Both the position numbers and the translations under genes were made by a program. Below the pieces are notes generated by a model that was not told where the DNA came from, did not search any database, and worked only from the letters and a program-made list of their open reading frames with translations. From Euprymna scolopes (lineage: Eukaryota; Mollusca; Cephalopoda; Sepiida; Sepiolidae): a stretch of DNA of 31,341 nt. Below are positions 19,768 to 30,464 of this stretch, piece by piece; position 1 is the stretch's first letter, and every line of letters begins with the position of its first letter. The DNA lies in assembly GCA_024364805.1 (NCBI GenBank), contig CM044495.1, positions 33,114,942 to 33,146,282 of the forward strand, written 5' to 3'.

Positions 19768-20395
19768 ATGGTGGAATCCTTCTATCGCTTCAGCAGATAT
19801 CTTACTGCTAATGCAATTCTATACCGATATAAAAGCCAGGTACATCCAAGGATAGAGTACTGTTGCCACATCTGGGCAGAAGCTGCTAGAAAGACCTTGT
19901 CCTGCCTTGACAGTGTTCAACATAGACTTCAAAGCCTAGTGGGGGATGCCCTTTTCTCTTCCCACAGAAGAGACGTTGCGAGCCTGTCTCTGTTTTATCG
20001 TTATTTTCCTGGCAAATGCTTGTCTGAGCTCTCTTCCATGGTCCCCTTTCGCCAAACTTTCACAAAAAACACTCGTCTATCTGAAACCACTATCAACACT
20101 CTTTATCTGTGCCCAAACCTATATGTAGATTCCATGAACAAAGCTTCTTTCTTAGAAATGCACAACTGTGGAACTCTCTTTCGTTTGCCTGCTTTGCAGC
20201 TGACTACAATTTGGTAGTCTTGTCCAACATAAACAAATTTTTGATGAACTGTCTTAAGTAATCCAATTTATTAAATTTGCACTACTAACGATTACTATGA
20301 TATTGTTCCATTGACTACTGTATACTCATTAACCCTTATCCTCAAGTGGCCTCCAGGCCTTGATAAGTGGTGACTCCTATGTTAAAAACAAAAAA
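19768..20395 (+). mobile_element. LINE 3' end, Jockey group, 5'-truncated
   Basis: The 149-codon frame reads the RT C-terminal domain: YRYKSQVHPRIEYCCHIWAE (the 'YKSQVRPxxEYCxHIW' motif, residues about 21-40), LDSVQHRL (about 49-56), then HRRDVASLSLFYRYF (about 66-80). A frameshift near 20160 diverts the frame. The true C-terminus continues one frame over as QLWNSLSFACFAADYNLVVL...NKFLMNCLK and stops near 20258. The 3' UTR follows, including the hairpin TCAAGTGGCCTCCAGGCCTTGA (20342-20363). Everything upstream of the C-terminal domain is missing, typical 5' truncation. Because of this and the frameshift it is dead. It may be the same lineage as the RT piece at 6200; the two do not overlap, so this cannot be tested here. 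Confidence 0.85.
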
Positions 20396-23159
20396 ATATG
20401 TTGCCTAGAAAATTTTGGGGGGAAATCCATAAGAAAGACGCATGACACAGAATTTTATTTAAAAAAAAAAATCCTTGATTAATAGCAGTTGGAATTCTTT
20501 CACTTAGTATCAGCAGTAAGTCAGCAGACAATGATAGCTTGTAAACAAAGATGGCAATTATTTTTATTTATTTTTTTTTTTGGTCTTTGAATTTGTGAAA
20601 GAATTTTTTAAATTTTGAAGCTATAAACATCGAAAATGTTAATTTTCGAATCGTAATTCTAGTCAGAAATGAGTTTCTAATTAGAAAGAAACAAAGATTT
20701 TACTTTTTTTAGGCGATTACATGTGACTCCTCTAAAAAGTTTTATACAAAAAAATATTAAAAAAAAAATTTTTGTAAAAAAAAAAAAAAAAAATTTCATC
20801 CTGTATCATTGCTTTCCTGATCTCATCTTCAGCAAGTACAAAATAGCAATTTCCCGTCTGTGAATATAAATACATCCCTACATATTTTTCAATATATGAA
20901 AGAAAGCCAAGATGCTTATTTTAAAATCTAACTTTGAAGAGAAGTGTACACTGCCCCCCCTTCTCCTCCTCGTTTCTATATAAGTGTTACCAGACCTCGT
21001 AAAATATATTAATAAAAACTCAATTTATGAGAATGCTTATTTTCAGTTTTTCATTAGGGCTCAAAATGATACTTGCATAATATTAGTATAAACAATGTAT
21101 CGTTGACAACTCTTGTTATATGATAGGCATTCTTCCCACAATCAAAGGATTTCTGTCTCTTGTTCTGTCTCTTCTCCGGTATAAGTTATGGTAGATATCA
21201 GTTTGTGAAGGTTTTATGAGAGCATGTTGTTCACATAAGGCCTGACTGTGAGAGGGGGGAAACAAATATCACTGAGCCTCTCCTACATCCAGCAAATCAC
21301 AATCATGTATAGTATTATATATAAATATGCATAGAATCATATGTCTGAATGTATCAACAAATTACAATCAAACCGATTTTACATCGTAAAAAATACATTG
21401 TAAAAGATCGTCCTATGTGTGTGTGTTTGTTGAAAAATTCAAAATATTTCATAATGAAAATGGAGGTGGGGTATATTCTAAAAAATTGTTACTCCTTTTT
21501 GGGTTTAAATCTGAAAGTATGTTATACAGATAAGGATTTAGGCGATTTTTATTAACTCTTTTACATGGACATAATTATGAACATTTTTTGTTTTTTTAAT
21601 ATTTAATGAAAAAGTAAGTGTTAGGATTTCATTAGCAAAAGTAATAATTGGACACGTTCTTAGAGCATATCAATATTGTAACTATTTTTTCTTTTTAATT
21701 TTTATTATAATACTGATACGATTATAGTATAAAAAACAGATTGTTGAAAGATCTCAAATGAAATATTTAAATTAATCTAAACTTAACTAGAATTTATACT
21801 GATTTCTTAAAGTTTGAGTTCAGAGTAATTAGAAAGAAAAAATGCTTAAACCAATGTTTTTCTTAATATCAAAATCATATTCACTGGAAGTGATGCTTAA
21901 TTCCTAATCTGTCTGAGAATGCATGAAACTATAGCCATTTTTTTAAAAAATCTATTTTTAAATATGTTTAAAATTTCTAAATTGAAGGTTAATAACTCGA
22001 ATGCTTGTGAAACTTATATCCAGGAACTGAAACTTATTTCAGTAATTCATTGTTTTTGTAATTGTTAGACAACTATTTTCCATATGCGTTATTTTGAGAT
22101 TTAAAAAAAAAAAATATCGGAAAATATCTGTTTCTGATAAGTCGTAATTTGATAACAATATGATTTGTAGTGTATTAAAGTGTAGGGTATTAAACAACAA
22201 ACTCTTTCCAGTCATGTCAAGTTTTATGGTAATCTGTCCAAAAGTAAAGGCATTATGAACATTTAAATGAAAAAAAAAAATATGTTTCTGGCCATTGTAT
22301 TTTATTCTTTGTTTTACTAAATTCCTTACAGAACTGAAGTTCTGTGCTTCAAATATTTCCGATAGAATGTTAAGAGTTATGTGGAAATGGCATTTTGATT
22401 TGTTTTATATATAATTGTCTTTTACCAAGATGTCCACATGGCCATATATGGATGGTAGAGTTTGGGGGAATCGCCAGTGAGGATTGAGCATATGAAAGTC
22501 TCTCCAGGATAGTCTGAAAACATGGATGTCAATTCTATGTGGAATTTACCAACAAATTCCAATTAATTCCGCTAATGAAAATTTAATGTGTGATACCGAT
22601 TGAAATGTCAACTAGCAGACAATGACATTATTTACTCTTTTAATAATTTCTTTTTATCTTTAAGCAAATTAAATAAACCGTTTCTCTTAATTCTTCATCC
22701 ACCAAAATAAGGATATTTCTGTTTGGAGAAACCGTACGAGGATGCATAACAAAAGAATATTTGTGTTAATAGAAAATGATTCAAACTTTAGTTGTTTTCG
22801 GGGCAATGCTTCTTTTAAAGAAAAATAAAATGCAGAAGCAATAAATTTGCAGATAACATGGAATTGTAATTCTTGGCAATCACGAAAGTTTTTCTTTTTT
22901 TTCTGCCACAAACAGAATTTGTCTCAAGGGAAATCAAAGCTCAAAACATAAACCTGTTAATTTTTTTTCTTTATATATTTCTTAATTTTTTTTTATTTTA
23001 TTTATTTATTTTTACAATGGAGAAAGGATTTAATGCAAACTAATATTGTTGGCAATTATAAGATAACTTGTTTCTAGTGATGGAATTTAACTATCTTAAA
23101 AATATGCCTAGCAATTTAAATAGAACCTCTGAGAAAAATAATTTACTGGTGTCAGAGGT
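20396..23159. other. unassigned AT-rich DNA
   Basis: No gene or recognised repeat in this long stretch. Features are only A runs (20750-20795), C7 at 20954-20960 and chance frames at 21349-21555 and 22687-22911. Confidence 0.6.
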
Positions 23160-23315
23160 CTTCAGTGAGAATTCTTTACTTTGAAAATATGCTATTGCTA
23201 GTATTGGAAGTAAGAATACAATTCCTTGAAAATCTACTACTGACAGTATCAGAAGAATTCTACTCTTTTGAAAATATGCTAATACTAGTATAATTCTTCA
23301 CTTTGAAAACTAAAA
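23160..23315 (+). repeat. degenerate minisatellite, about four units
   Basis: Units of roughly 35-50 bp carry GAATTCTT-like, ACTTTGAAAATATGCTA and CTAGTAT/CAGTAT blocks, repeated about four times with indels. The clearest pair is TTTGAAAATATGCTA at about 23181 and 23269. Confidence 0.65.
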
Positions 23316-24346
23316 TATTTTTTATGGAAATTATGATTTTTTTACTATTAAACTTGAACACAACAGTTACTACCTTAAAACAATCAAAATCTTCTATATA
23401 ATAATTTGATTGCAGAAATTCCCCTCTGGAACAAATTACGGTAGATTTGCAATAACAGATGCAACATATAAATTTATTTTGTCTAAACTTTCACCCACCA
23501 TCTTATGTAACTTTTGAACGCCATTACAGATACATTTGTTATAATAAAATCTTATATTAATTCCTACAAACGATATCATCACGATTGCCAAGATCTAAAG
23601 ACAAAGTAGTTCATATTTCCCCCTCTAACTGAAAAATCCTCCCACTCTCCCGGACAGGACCGGGTACTTCTATACTCGTTATAACTATATTGACCTGACA
23701 CCCTTATTAACTGGATTGTACACTCATACACTTACAACTACCATTACACTTCACTATTCGAAAATAATGATTTCTCTCCCATAACATTTCGCCTGTTCTC
23801 ATTGGCTGCAACTATGACATTCTATTATTTCAGATTATACACAAACATAAAAAACAAACACCATACCCCGAAATCACTCTGGCCGTTCAATTGCCACGCA
23901 TTATTATAAATCGTTTATTCAATTTAAAGTTAAACATGCCATTTTCCATTACTTGGATTACCATTATTTACATTTTATTAGATTAAAAACAATTATGTTG
24001 AAGCTTTCATTTTATCATATCCGGTTTAAGCGTCTTATATTCAGCTCAACTACATTTTAACCAACTAAAAAACATTTCAAAAATACTTAACAAGATAAAA
24101 AATATAATATACGTTTCTTGTATTTTTCGTTTCTTTTTTTTGGGGGGGGGCGAGAGGGGTAAAGGTTGGGTTCATTATTTATAAATGTACTCTAAGATGT
24201 TTTTCTTTATTTTACTTTTAAACGCACAACAAATTCAATGACGGTCCCAAAAAATCGTTCCCTCAGCAACCAGGCATACATGTCTCGCGTTTCTTTCTTG
24301 ATTTGATTTACATAGTAAGAAAAAACGTTATTTCAATTACACCACC
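23316..24346. other. unassigned AT-rich DNA
   Basis: 23630-23900 is C-richer with an ATTGG (minus-strand CCAAT) near 23800. T8G9 is at 24134-24150. No gene is seen. Confidence 0.5.
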
Positions 24347-24559
24347 GTGGACCAGTGAATAAAGGGGCCCGAGTCGAATCATACAGATTTCAAGTTCGCG
24401 CCGATGTAACAGTTTTTAGCATTTATACAGGTTTATTTATGTGCCTTTTTTCCGTTTGCTTATTCTACATTTTCCTGTTTTACTTCTATTTTTATTTTTG
24501 ATCAATATCCTTAATACAACACCGATACACACCAGGGCAACGCCAGGTACCCCCACTAC
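24347..24559 (+). mobile_element. tRNA-like head with Helitron-like tail, copy 3
   Basis: A weak A-box-like GTGGACCAGTGAA (24347-24359), a B-box-like AAGTTCGCGCC (24392-24402), a T-rich middle, then ACACACCAGGGCAACGCCAG and GTACCCCCACTAC (24527-24559). The tail keeps the GGGCAACGCC hairpin; the end reads CTAC rather than CTAG. The component order is the same as at 14377 and 14806. The A box is poor, so the tRNA-like call rests mainly on the B box and the parallel order. Confidence 0.45.
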
Positions 24560-25246
24560 ATAACATGTTTCCTTATTTTCATTGCATGGAACATTTAGTG
24601 TTATTTCCTCAGTTTTTTATTATCTGATTAAAAAATTTTTTTTTTATCAAAATGAAACGAAAAACCTTCATTTGTTTTTGGGGTGTTTTATTTTTGTTTG
24701 CTTTTTTGGGTTCATTTTTATTTTTTATTTTGGTTTTATTTCTTATTGGGTTACAGTGATAAGTGAAATTATTGAAGTAATTAATAAGAATAATAATCAA
24801 TGATAAATACACGAAAGAAGTTTCATTTTATTTCCTTAGGATAGGATTACATATTTTCGTTCTTAAATAAAATTTCTACTTAAAACTTTCAGACAAACTA
24901 TTTTTAGTTTTAGAGGCCGGTGATTAACCAGTAAAAATTACCACAGCTTCAACTGCTAAATAGATGTTTCCCCCCCCCCGTCTCTCCACCTGGCATGCCT
25001 ACTGTTTCTAATTTTTTTCTTTTTTCTCTTGGCTGATTTTTTATGGATGGGGGTTGCTCGATACCTTTACTGCACCAACTCTCTCCACCCTTTTTTGACA
25101 TTCGGATAGCCATTCTTACCGAGGAGTTGGGGGTGTCTATACTAAAAGCTGTTTGTAACATGAGGAGGTTAGGGGTTAGGCAGCAGCAGAAACAACAACA
25201 ACCATACTTTAACTTTTTTCGAGGCGGGTGGGGGGGGCACACGTTC
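24560..25246. other. unassigned; C10 and G8 tracts
   Basis: C10 is at 24970-24979 and G8 at 25230-25237. The stretch 25000-25240 is GC-richer and may be the body of the Helitron-like element ending at 25275. The antisense frames here (24949-25282) are low-complexity. Confidence 0.45.
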
Positions 25247-25275
25247 ACCGGGCAACGCCGGGTAGCAGGTACTAT
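25247..25275 (+). mobile_element. Helitron-like 3' end
   Basis: ACCGGGCAACGCCGGGT is the best-preserved hairpin core in the window (5-bp GC stem around GCAAC). It is followed by AGCAGGTACTATAG, where CTAT sits where CTAG would be expected. The upstream extent is unknown. Confidence 0.5.
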
Positions 25276-25433
25276 AGTTTAAAATATTTCCATAGAAATA
25301 TGTAAATTCGTCATCAATTTTTATTGAACACTTTAAAACTATTTGTTTTATGAATTTCATGCAGAGGTTTTCTGTACATCATGTGATGTAAGATTCACAT
25401 TATATAATGATTACATACTGCAATATTAATGGT

Positions 25434-25800
25434 ATAATTAAGAGTGCATGATTACAAAAAAATTAATAAAGTTCTATTCATAGACAGACGTGATAAGTAC
25501 TGACCAATCAGATGGAATCATGCTCTAATAACAACCAATCAGAAATCGGAATCACTCCAAAAAATATGCTGAATCTTCAGGAATTCCTGCACATGACTTT
25601 CCACCTTCACATGCGGTGGAACTCTGCTGTTTGTATCTTCAGATTAGCTGTCTACAGGAAACTATTCTTCATCTGCCAGCTTTTTATAATACAAAGTTTC
25701 TCTGGAATGATACTACCATTTTGTTTGGAACAACATTTCTCTTTTTTTCTTAAACTAAGATGGCTTACAACTCAAAATTACATCTATAGATTATTATGGT
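25434..25800 (+). mobile_element. CCAAT-box repeat family Y, copy 2
   Basis: Sister of 10438-10830. It has two copies of CCAATCAGA about 34 bp apart (25503 and 25537), so the promoter-like box itself is duplicated; in copy 1 the first box has changed to CAAATCGA. It lacks the 64-bp tandem. The 103-codon frame at 25512-25823 lies entirely within the repeat and has no recognised domain. Confidence 0.6.
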
Positions 25801-26452
25801 TGAATTTAATATATAAGAATTAGTATAAAAATTAAGTTTTACTATATTATTTTATGAGGATATTTGTGTTATCAAACCGACTGTTTCCCAAATGGTGTAT
25901 ACATGATAGTATAATCTGTTAGAATAAATGGCAAATGTGTACTAGCATCAAGTTTTTGCATAAAATTTAGCGAATCTGCTCTTGAAGTGTTTTTTAGTTA
26001 CAAAACTTTTTTTTCGACATAATTTTAATTTTTGGAATCTCGCATGTTTTCATTTTGCTTGAGTATTTTTTCCAGATGATGAATATTTGAGATCAACCGC
26101 TAACAAATTTAAAAAAAAAAAAAAAACTTGAGGGAAATTTGATTTGATAAATTTATGAGGAAAATCCTCATTATCTTACATGGTTTTCTTTTCTTGTGAA
26201 GGTAACCACAGGTTTATCTAATTCCACATGAAAACAAGCTTTCATGATATCCAACTAACATCAAATATTATGAAAATATGTAGAGATTAATGTGTTATTA
26301 GGATTTCTACTAGTAGTTTTGTGCCATTCATAAAATCGAGAATAAAAATCACAATCTTTTTTGTAATCCAACCATATTTGGTACACATGAATCTCAATTT
26401 ATGCCTGGCATGTCCACCAAGTTTCAGTCATGAATATTCAACAGTCCTTGTT
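25801..26452. other. unassigned; partly mariner 3' flank
   Basis: The portion nearest 26452 is probably the untranslated end of the mariner copy on the minus strand. No terminal inverted repeat was found. An A run lies at about 26110-26126. Confidence 0.45.
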
Positions 26453-26765
26453 TTATTGCCACTCAATGACATCCTCCAAATATGCATCCCTTTATATAAT
26501 ATACAAAATTATCAATAATTCTGACCCACTTCTCTTTGGGCACTGCCTTGATTTGGGTTGTGATGATCGTCTTCAGTTCAGGAATATTCTGCAGATTGTT
26601 TTTATAGGCAATATCTTTTAGATAATTTCTCAGATAAACATCTGAAGGATTACTGAGTTTGCGGAGTGTGCTTTACATTCAGGATTACATCTATTACTCA
26701 TGAAGCGATGATCAAAGTGTCCCCATAGCGATTCCAACCAATCATTTTGAAGTGTAAGGCTTTGC
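26453..26765 (-). pseudogene. mariner transposase, C-terminal part
   Basis: Minus-strand readings match the catalytic C-terminal region of mariner-family DDE transposases: WGHFDHRFMSNRCNPECKAH (the 'HRFIS...EWPPHSPDL' region), then VYLRNYLKDIAYKNN ('xYLWGYLKDxVYxNN'), NIPELKTIITTQIKAVPKEK and WVRIIDNF. It ends in YLEDVIEWQ and a stop at 26453 (the 'GGHLEDVI' end). The blocks lie in at least three frames, so there are at least two frameshifts; the last catalytic Asp segment is altered to HSANS. No N-terminal helix-turn-helix or TIR is identified upstream, so the copy is dead and partial. Tc1/mariner elements move by cut and paste at TA sites. Confidence 0.75.
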
Positions 26766-27416
26766 TTCATCTTGTTGAAATCACTGTTCATTTCTCATAT
26801 CTCTTCATGTGCCCAAAACTATCCAAAACTAAACAGCTATAGGTGATAGTTTTTAGGTTCATCCTATGATTTCTTTCTATTCCTTCACGATTTATTTTGA
26901 ATTTTATAAATATAAATAAATATTTGTCAATGATGCCTCTTCACAAAATATGACCTTTGATCCAGTACGAGCAAGATTTCTACCATCACATTTTCTTGTG
27001 TATAACTTGAGAAGAATATAACCCAATGTTTCAGAAGCTAAAAATAAGGAATGAATTACATTCTTGCGTATAATCCAAATCTTTAGTGCAAGTAATTTTG
27101 GTTAAGTGTACAATATTACCTATTAGAATTATAATACAAATTAATCTGACATGGCTTTGTTGCTGTAAGACTTGAAGTATGGTTCTGTTACGTTCTAAGA
27201 GATCATCCCAGGCTTTACTTCCTCTCTGAGATAGGATTAGTTTATTGGTAATCATCTGATACGCCCTTACTGTGAAATGCAAACAGACCTGTGTAGGCAA
27301 TTGTTGTAGGCCAGAGTGTGTTCATCTTATACCGCTGGCTTCTTAAAACCACACCTGACCTTGGGTCTAACCTCCTAGTAAGGAGTTAAATAATATTCAT
27401 TAAAATTTCAATGTCC
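26766..27416. other. unassigned; possible decayed mariner upstream part
   Basis: This is where the rest of the minus-strand transposase should lie, but no motif is readable. The 89-codon minus frame at 27031-27300 has no known domain. Confidence 0.4.
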
Positions 27417-27459
27417 AGTGTGTGTGTGTGTGTGTGTGAGTGAGAGAGAGAGAGAGAGG
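27417..27459. repeat. (TG)n(GA)n microsatellite
   Basis: About eleven TG units followed by about ten GA units, directly abutting the 5S-derived copy. Confidence 0.95.
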
Positions 27460-27461
27460 GT

Positions 27462-27556
27462 GACACACCGGTTCTCGTTAGATCACTAAAGTGAAGCAAT
27501 GTTGAGCCTGGCTAGTACCAGATGGGTGACTATTTAGGAATTCTAGGCGCTGTATG
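27462..27556 (+). pseudogene. 5S rRNA-derived copy 2
   Basis: GACACACCGGTTCTCGTTAG, ATCACTAAAGTGAAGCAATG, TTGAGCCTGGCTAGTACCAG, ATGGGTGACTATTTAGGAAT and TCTAGGCGCTGTATG follow 5S rRNA from the 'GAACACACCGGTTCTCGT' region to near the 3' end ('CCAGGTGCTGTAGGC'). It is better preserved than copy 1 at 12463. It shares TTAGATCAC and GTACCAGATG with copy 1 against canonical 5S. The first 15 or so bases are replaced by a microsatellite. No SINE body common to both copies is visible downstream, so pseudogene versus 5S-derived SINE is unresolved. Confidence 0.85.
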
Positions 27557-28298
27557 TACTCTTCACTTATCTCGACATTATTTCCAGTCGTCCTGAACCT
27601 TTACTTGCCACTGGTCTTTAATAGTGCCAGCTCAGGAGAGGTGTGGTTGGAGATTGCGCAACTTTTGCCACAAAAAATTCATGTGCAGGCACCCTTACAG
27701 TAGTATTCAAGATTGAAGGAAGCTAGCTATGTATGTATATATATATATATAACAAACTTCAGAATATCGAATAAATGAATCAAATGGTTAACCATTGCGT
27801 GTTTATCTGTTTTGAATCGATTCTTTTAAACCCGGATGTTTTGTGTCAGTAAAAGGAGGAGGAACATAAAACAAAAACTTCGCAACATGGGAATTATCTC
27901 CCCATTATTCAAGTATTTATTTTATTTTTGATCACATAATTTATATAATAATTACGTGTCTCCATTGTAATATTGATGTTATCAAAACATGACAGATCTC
28001 GTGTATTCCCCACATTAATTTTTTTTTTTTTTTAATTAATTTTCGGTGAAATTCTTGTCTTTGTGATAAAAGAGCTTCAATTAAGCTGATTCCCAAAAGA
28101 AGAAATATTGCCAACATATCAAATAATACCTGTGCTAAACAATTGGTGTGAACGCCTTCTATTTTGTTTTGTAATCATGCCATTTCTAATAAGGTGTTTG
28201 TTTTTTGTTTTGTTTTGTTTTTTTGAGAGAGGGGTAGCTGAGTAGAAGTTTTGGAAACCATAAATTTGTGTTGCACCCACATACACACATATATATAT
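27557..28298. other. unassigned AT-rich DNA
   Basis: Contains a short (TA)n near 27738-27751 and T12 near 28019. The stretch just after the 5S copy (27560-27700) is GC-richer and could be the body of a 5S-derived SINE. Confidence 0.5.
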
Positions 28299-28327
28299 GT
28301 ATCGCTTAAAAAATAACAACAATAACA
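28299..28327 (+). repeat. 29-bp direct repeat flanking SINE, left
   Basis: Begins GTATCGCTTAAAAAATAAC. It recurs at 28613-28641 with one difference (A to G at its tenth base). Each copy abuts (AT)n-type sequence on one side. Confidence 0.85.
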
Positions 28328-28370
28328 AAATCTAAATTTATAAGCGATAAAAATAAACAGTATAATTAAT

Positions 28371-28510
28371 CTAGGGATTATGGCCTAACGGTTAAGGCAC
28401 CGGACTGTGGTAAACATGATCTGAGGTTCGATTCCTAGAAACAGTTGAACTACGCTGAGGAGAGGTAATGACCTTGAAACACGCGTGTACGTAGATTACT
28501 GTTTTAAAAA
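28371..28510 (+). mobile_element. tRNA-derived SINE, second family
   Basis: The A box TGGCCTAACGG (28381-28391) lies in a perfect D-arm-like GCCT/AGGC stem, and the B box GGTTCGATTCC (28425-28435) is exact. The anticodon stem is degenerate and the 3' acceptor side does not pair with GGGATTA, so this is not a working tRNA gene. The body after the head (GAGGAGAGGTAATGACC, TTGAAACACGCGTGTACGTAG) resembles central domains with 'GAAACACGTGT' found in several animal SINE superfamilies. It differs from the SINE at 17525. The end is placed near the A/T-rich tail. Confidence 0.7.
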
Positions 28511-28582
28511 ATAATAAATAAATAAAAATGTTATATACGTCCAAATTAAAAGGGCGACTTTCTAAGTAAATAAAAAAAATGA

Positions 28583-28597
28583 GCTCCGAGGCGGAGC
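28583..28597. repeat. perfect GC-rich 6-bp hairpin
   Basis: GCTCCG-AGG-CGGAGC, strikingly GC-rich for its surroundings, between the SINE and the right-hand 29-bp repeat. It could be a transposon-end hairpin. Confidence 0.6.
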
Positions 28598-28612
28598 CAA
28601 TATTAACCGTAT

Positions 28613-28637
28613 GTATCGCTTGAAAAATAACAACAAT

Positions 28638-28641
<4 letters not shown>
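28613..28641 (+). repeat. 29-bp direct repeat flanking SINE, right
   Basis: Right partner of 28299-28327; it runs straight into the long (AT)n. Confidence 0.85.

Positions 28642-28714
<73 letters not shown>
28642..28714. repeat. (AT)n microsatellite, longest in window
   Basis: About 36 uninterrupted AT units, self-complementary and likely length-variable. Confidence 0.97.
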
Positions 28715-28717
<3 letters not shown>

Positions 28718-29062
28718 TGTTTGTTTTTCAAACTTAACTGTATTATAGCATATTTCGAAGCCTGTCTGATCTATTACGCTTATTTATGTATTGGTTTAAG
28801 CTGTATTCTTTACTACAGGTCACTTTGTGGTGCATCTGAGTAGCATGACATATATATAAACGAATAAATGCAAATTACAGTTATCACTTCTATATGACTC
28901 TCAAAACCGGTTTGTTATATAAATCAATAATACAACATACTATCTTGAAATACTCTTTGTATATTCAAGAGGAAATGTCCAAATGCAGCTATTTGGATGC
29001 TTAATTTGCATGACTATTTTTAAAACGGTTCATAATAAATTTTTTTGGTGTTATTCATTTGT
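28715..29062. other. unassigned AT-rich DNA
   Basis: Nothing recognised. Confidence 0.55.
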
Positions 29063-29083
29063 AATTCTCTTGTCCTATTTTTG

Positions 29084-29120
<37 letters not shown>

Positions 29121-29134
29121 AGGACAATAGAATT
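29063..29134. repeat. inverted repeat around (TA)n
   Basis: AATTCTCTTGTCCTATTTTT (29063-29082) is complementary at 19 of 20 positions to 29115-29134. Between them is GC plus about 15 TA units, themselves self-pairing. The right arm is also the left edge of family Z copy 2. Confidence 0.85.
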
Positions 29135-29395
29135 AATGTGTGTATAATTTTGCGTTTCATCCCTGTAAGGAATCATTAACCTGACCATTTCTTACAAGGA
29201 TAAAGCACATAAGCCTTTGTATTGCTTGATTCCCATATGTCTTCATAACTTACTATCTAGCTCTATTCAGGTATTGAGCATTGTTGAATACTGAAAATCG
29301 ATACTTATTTCTCCTTATAACATTTTGTAGTGATACACATAATAATAATACAAATTATACATGCACACCTTCTTCATGGGTCTTAAAATCAATAC
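29115..29395 (+). mobile_element. interspersed repeat family Z, copy 2
   Basis: Matches 2395-2580 through AAAGCACATAAGCCTTTGTA, TTGCTT, CATAACTTACTATCTAGCTC and CTCCTTATAACATTTT, then weakly through CACACCTTCTTCATGG. The GC-rich hairpin section of copy 1 is absent here. Non-coding; class undetermined. Confidence 0.6.
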
Positions 29396-30464
29396 TATTA
29401 ATCTTAGGCTGTTTAGAATAGAATAGCCTATTTGTATTTTTTTCATTATTTGTGTATATAATTTTGTGCGTTCAATTAAAGTTTATTAGAAAAACTTTAT
29501 TGAAAACAAACATGAAATTATATAACTTTCAGACAATCTGTATAGTTATGAAATAATTCCTGACAAATGTCATGTTCATAGATATAATCACATTAAAAAT
29601 CATTAGTGACTGAATACACGTTCGTCTTCTATTAATATGGATTTAAGTTAAATGTTTTAGTTAAAGGCAAATTAAAAATAGTTATGATAAAAGTATACAG
29701 CATATTGAAGACAAATTTGACACTTTTTGGAAAGGAAGGAAAAAACGTCATATTTTGAACAATAATGTATTCACAAAAAATCAAGCTGCATCGCTTAAAG
29801 GATCTGTTTTTCAATGCAGCCCTCTTAGAGAAGCCAATCTGAGTCTCCAACACGGTTTCCAGACAGGACCTGAACCTACAGTACACAACCTTCAGTCTCC
29901 ACCAAGAGACACCTGAACACCGCTTTAATCTTGACAATCTGCTTGTCTTTGATATTGCAAGCGATACAGCTGCAGTCTTTCTAAATTTGACCCAACACAT
30001 GATAATTGCAATCAGACTAGTTAATAGAGAGGGCTAACGTCGGAACTGGCAAAGTCATGGAAGTTTTTAAACCATTACTTATGGGTTTTTCCAAAGATCT
30101 GATATAGAGATGAATCCTGTTGCCACACATGTGCCTTTCTTGCAGTTACTCTCTACTCAGCGCTTGATAACAGTGATAGAAACTCTAAATTGAATCCTGT
30201 TTAGGAAGACATAAGATGACATTGCATGGCCTTTGTTGGAAACGCACCCAATAGCATCACAGTTTGAGGGAAGTTGGTCATGATGATGCATTCGAAAGGT
30301 AGGCTATCTTTTCTGCACATTGCATAATTAATCTTTTTTAGGTACGTCATTCTAGAAATGTGATGACAGACAACTGTTGAGTGTAAAACCTTAAGACCTT
30401 TGCAAAAATTAAACTCTATCATGTTTTAAACCTGAAATAAAATATAAGAAGCAACCGATTTCAA
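29396..30464. other. unassigned; coding-like GC-richer patch
   Basis: 29800-30040 is richer in G and C, and a plus-strand frame of about 65 codons (about 29840-30036) as well as a minus frame (29632-30000) read unusually protein-like, for example FDIASDTAAVFLNLTQHM on the plus strand. I recognise no family and cannot choose the strand. The minus frame at 30201-30422 is similar in this respect. It may be a worn gene or transposon piece. Confidence 0.25.

Noticed and set aside
24949-25360. Overlapping plus and minus frames of 60-100 codons
   Set aside because: Low-complexity translations of C, G, CAG/CAA and T runs; both strands open for the same compositional reason.
25512-25823. 103-codon open frame as a gene
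   Set aside because: It lies wholly inside a dispersed repeat whose sister copy at 10438 does not keep the frame, and no domain is recognised.
28371-28445. Functional tRNA gene
   Set aside because: The A and B boxes are good, but the anticodon stem is degenerate and the acceptor ends do not pair; a SINE body follows. Called a SINE.
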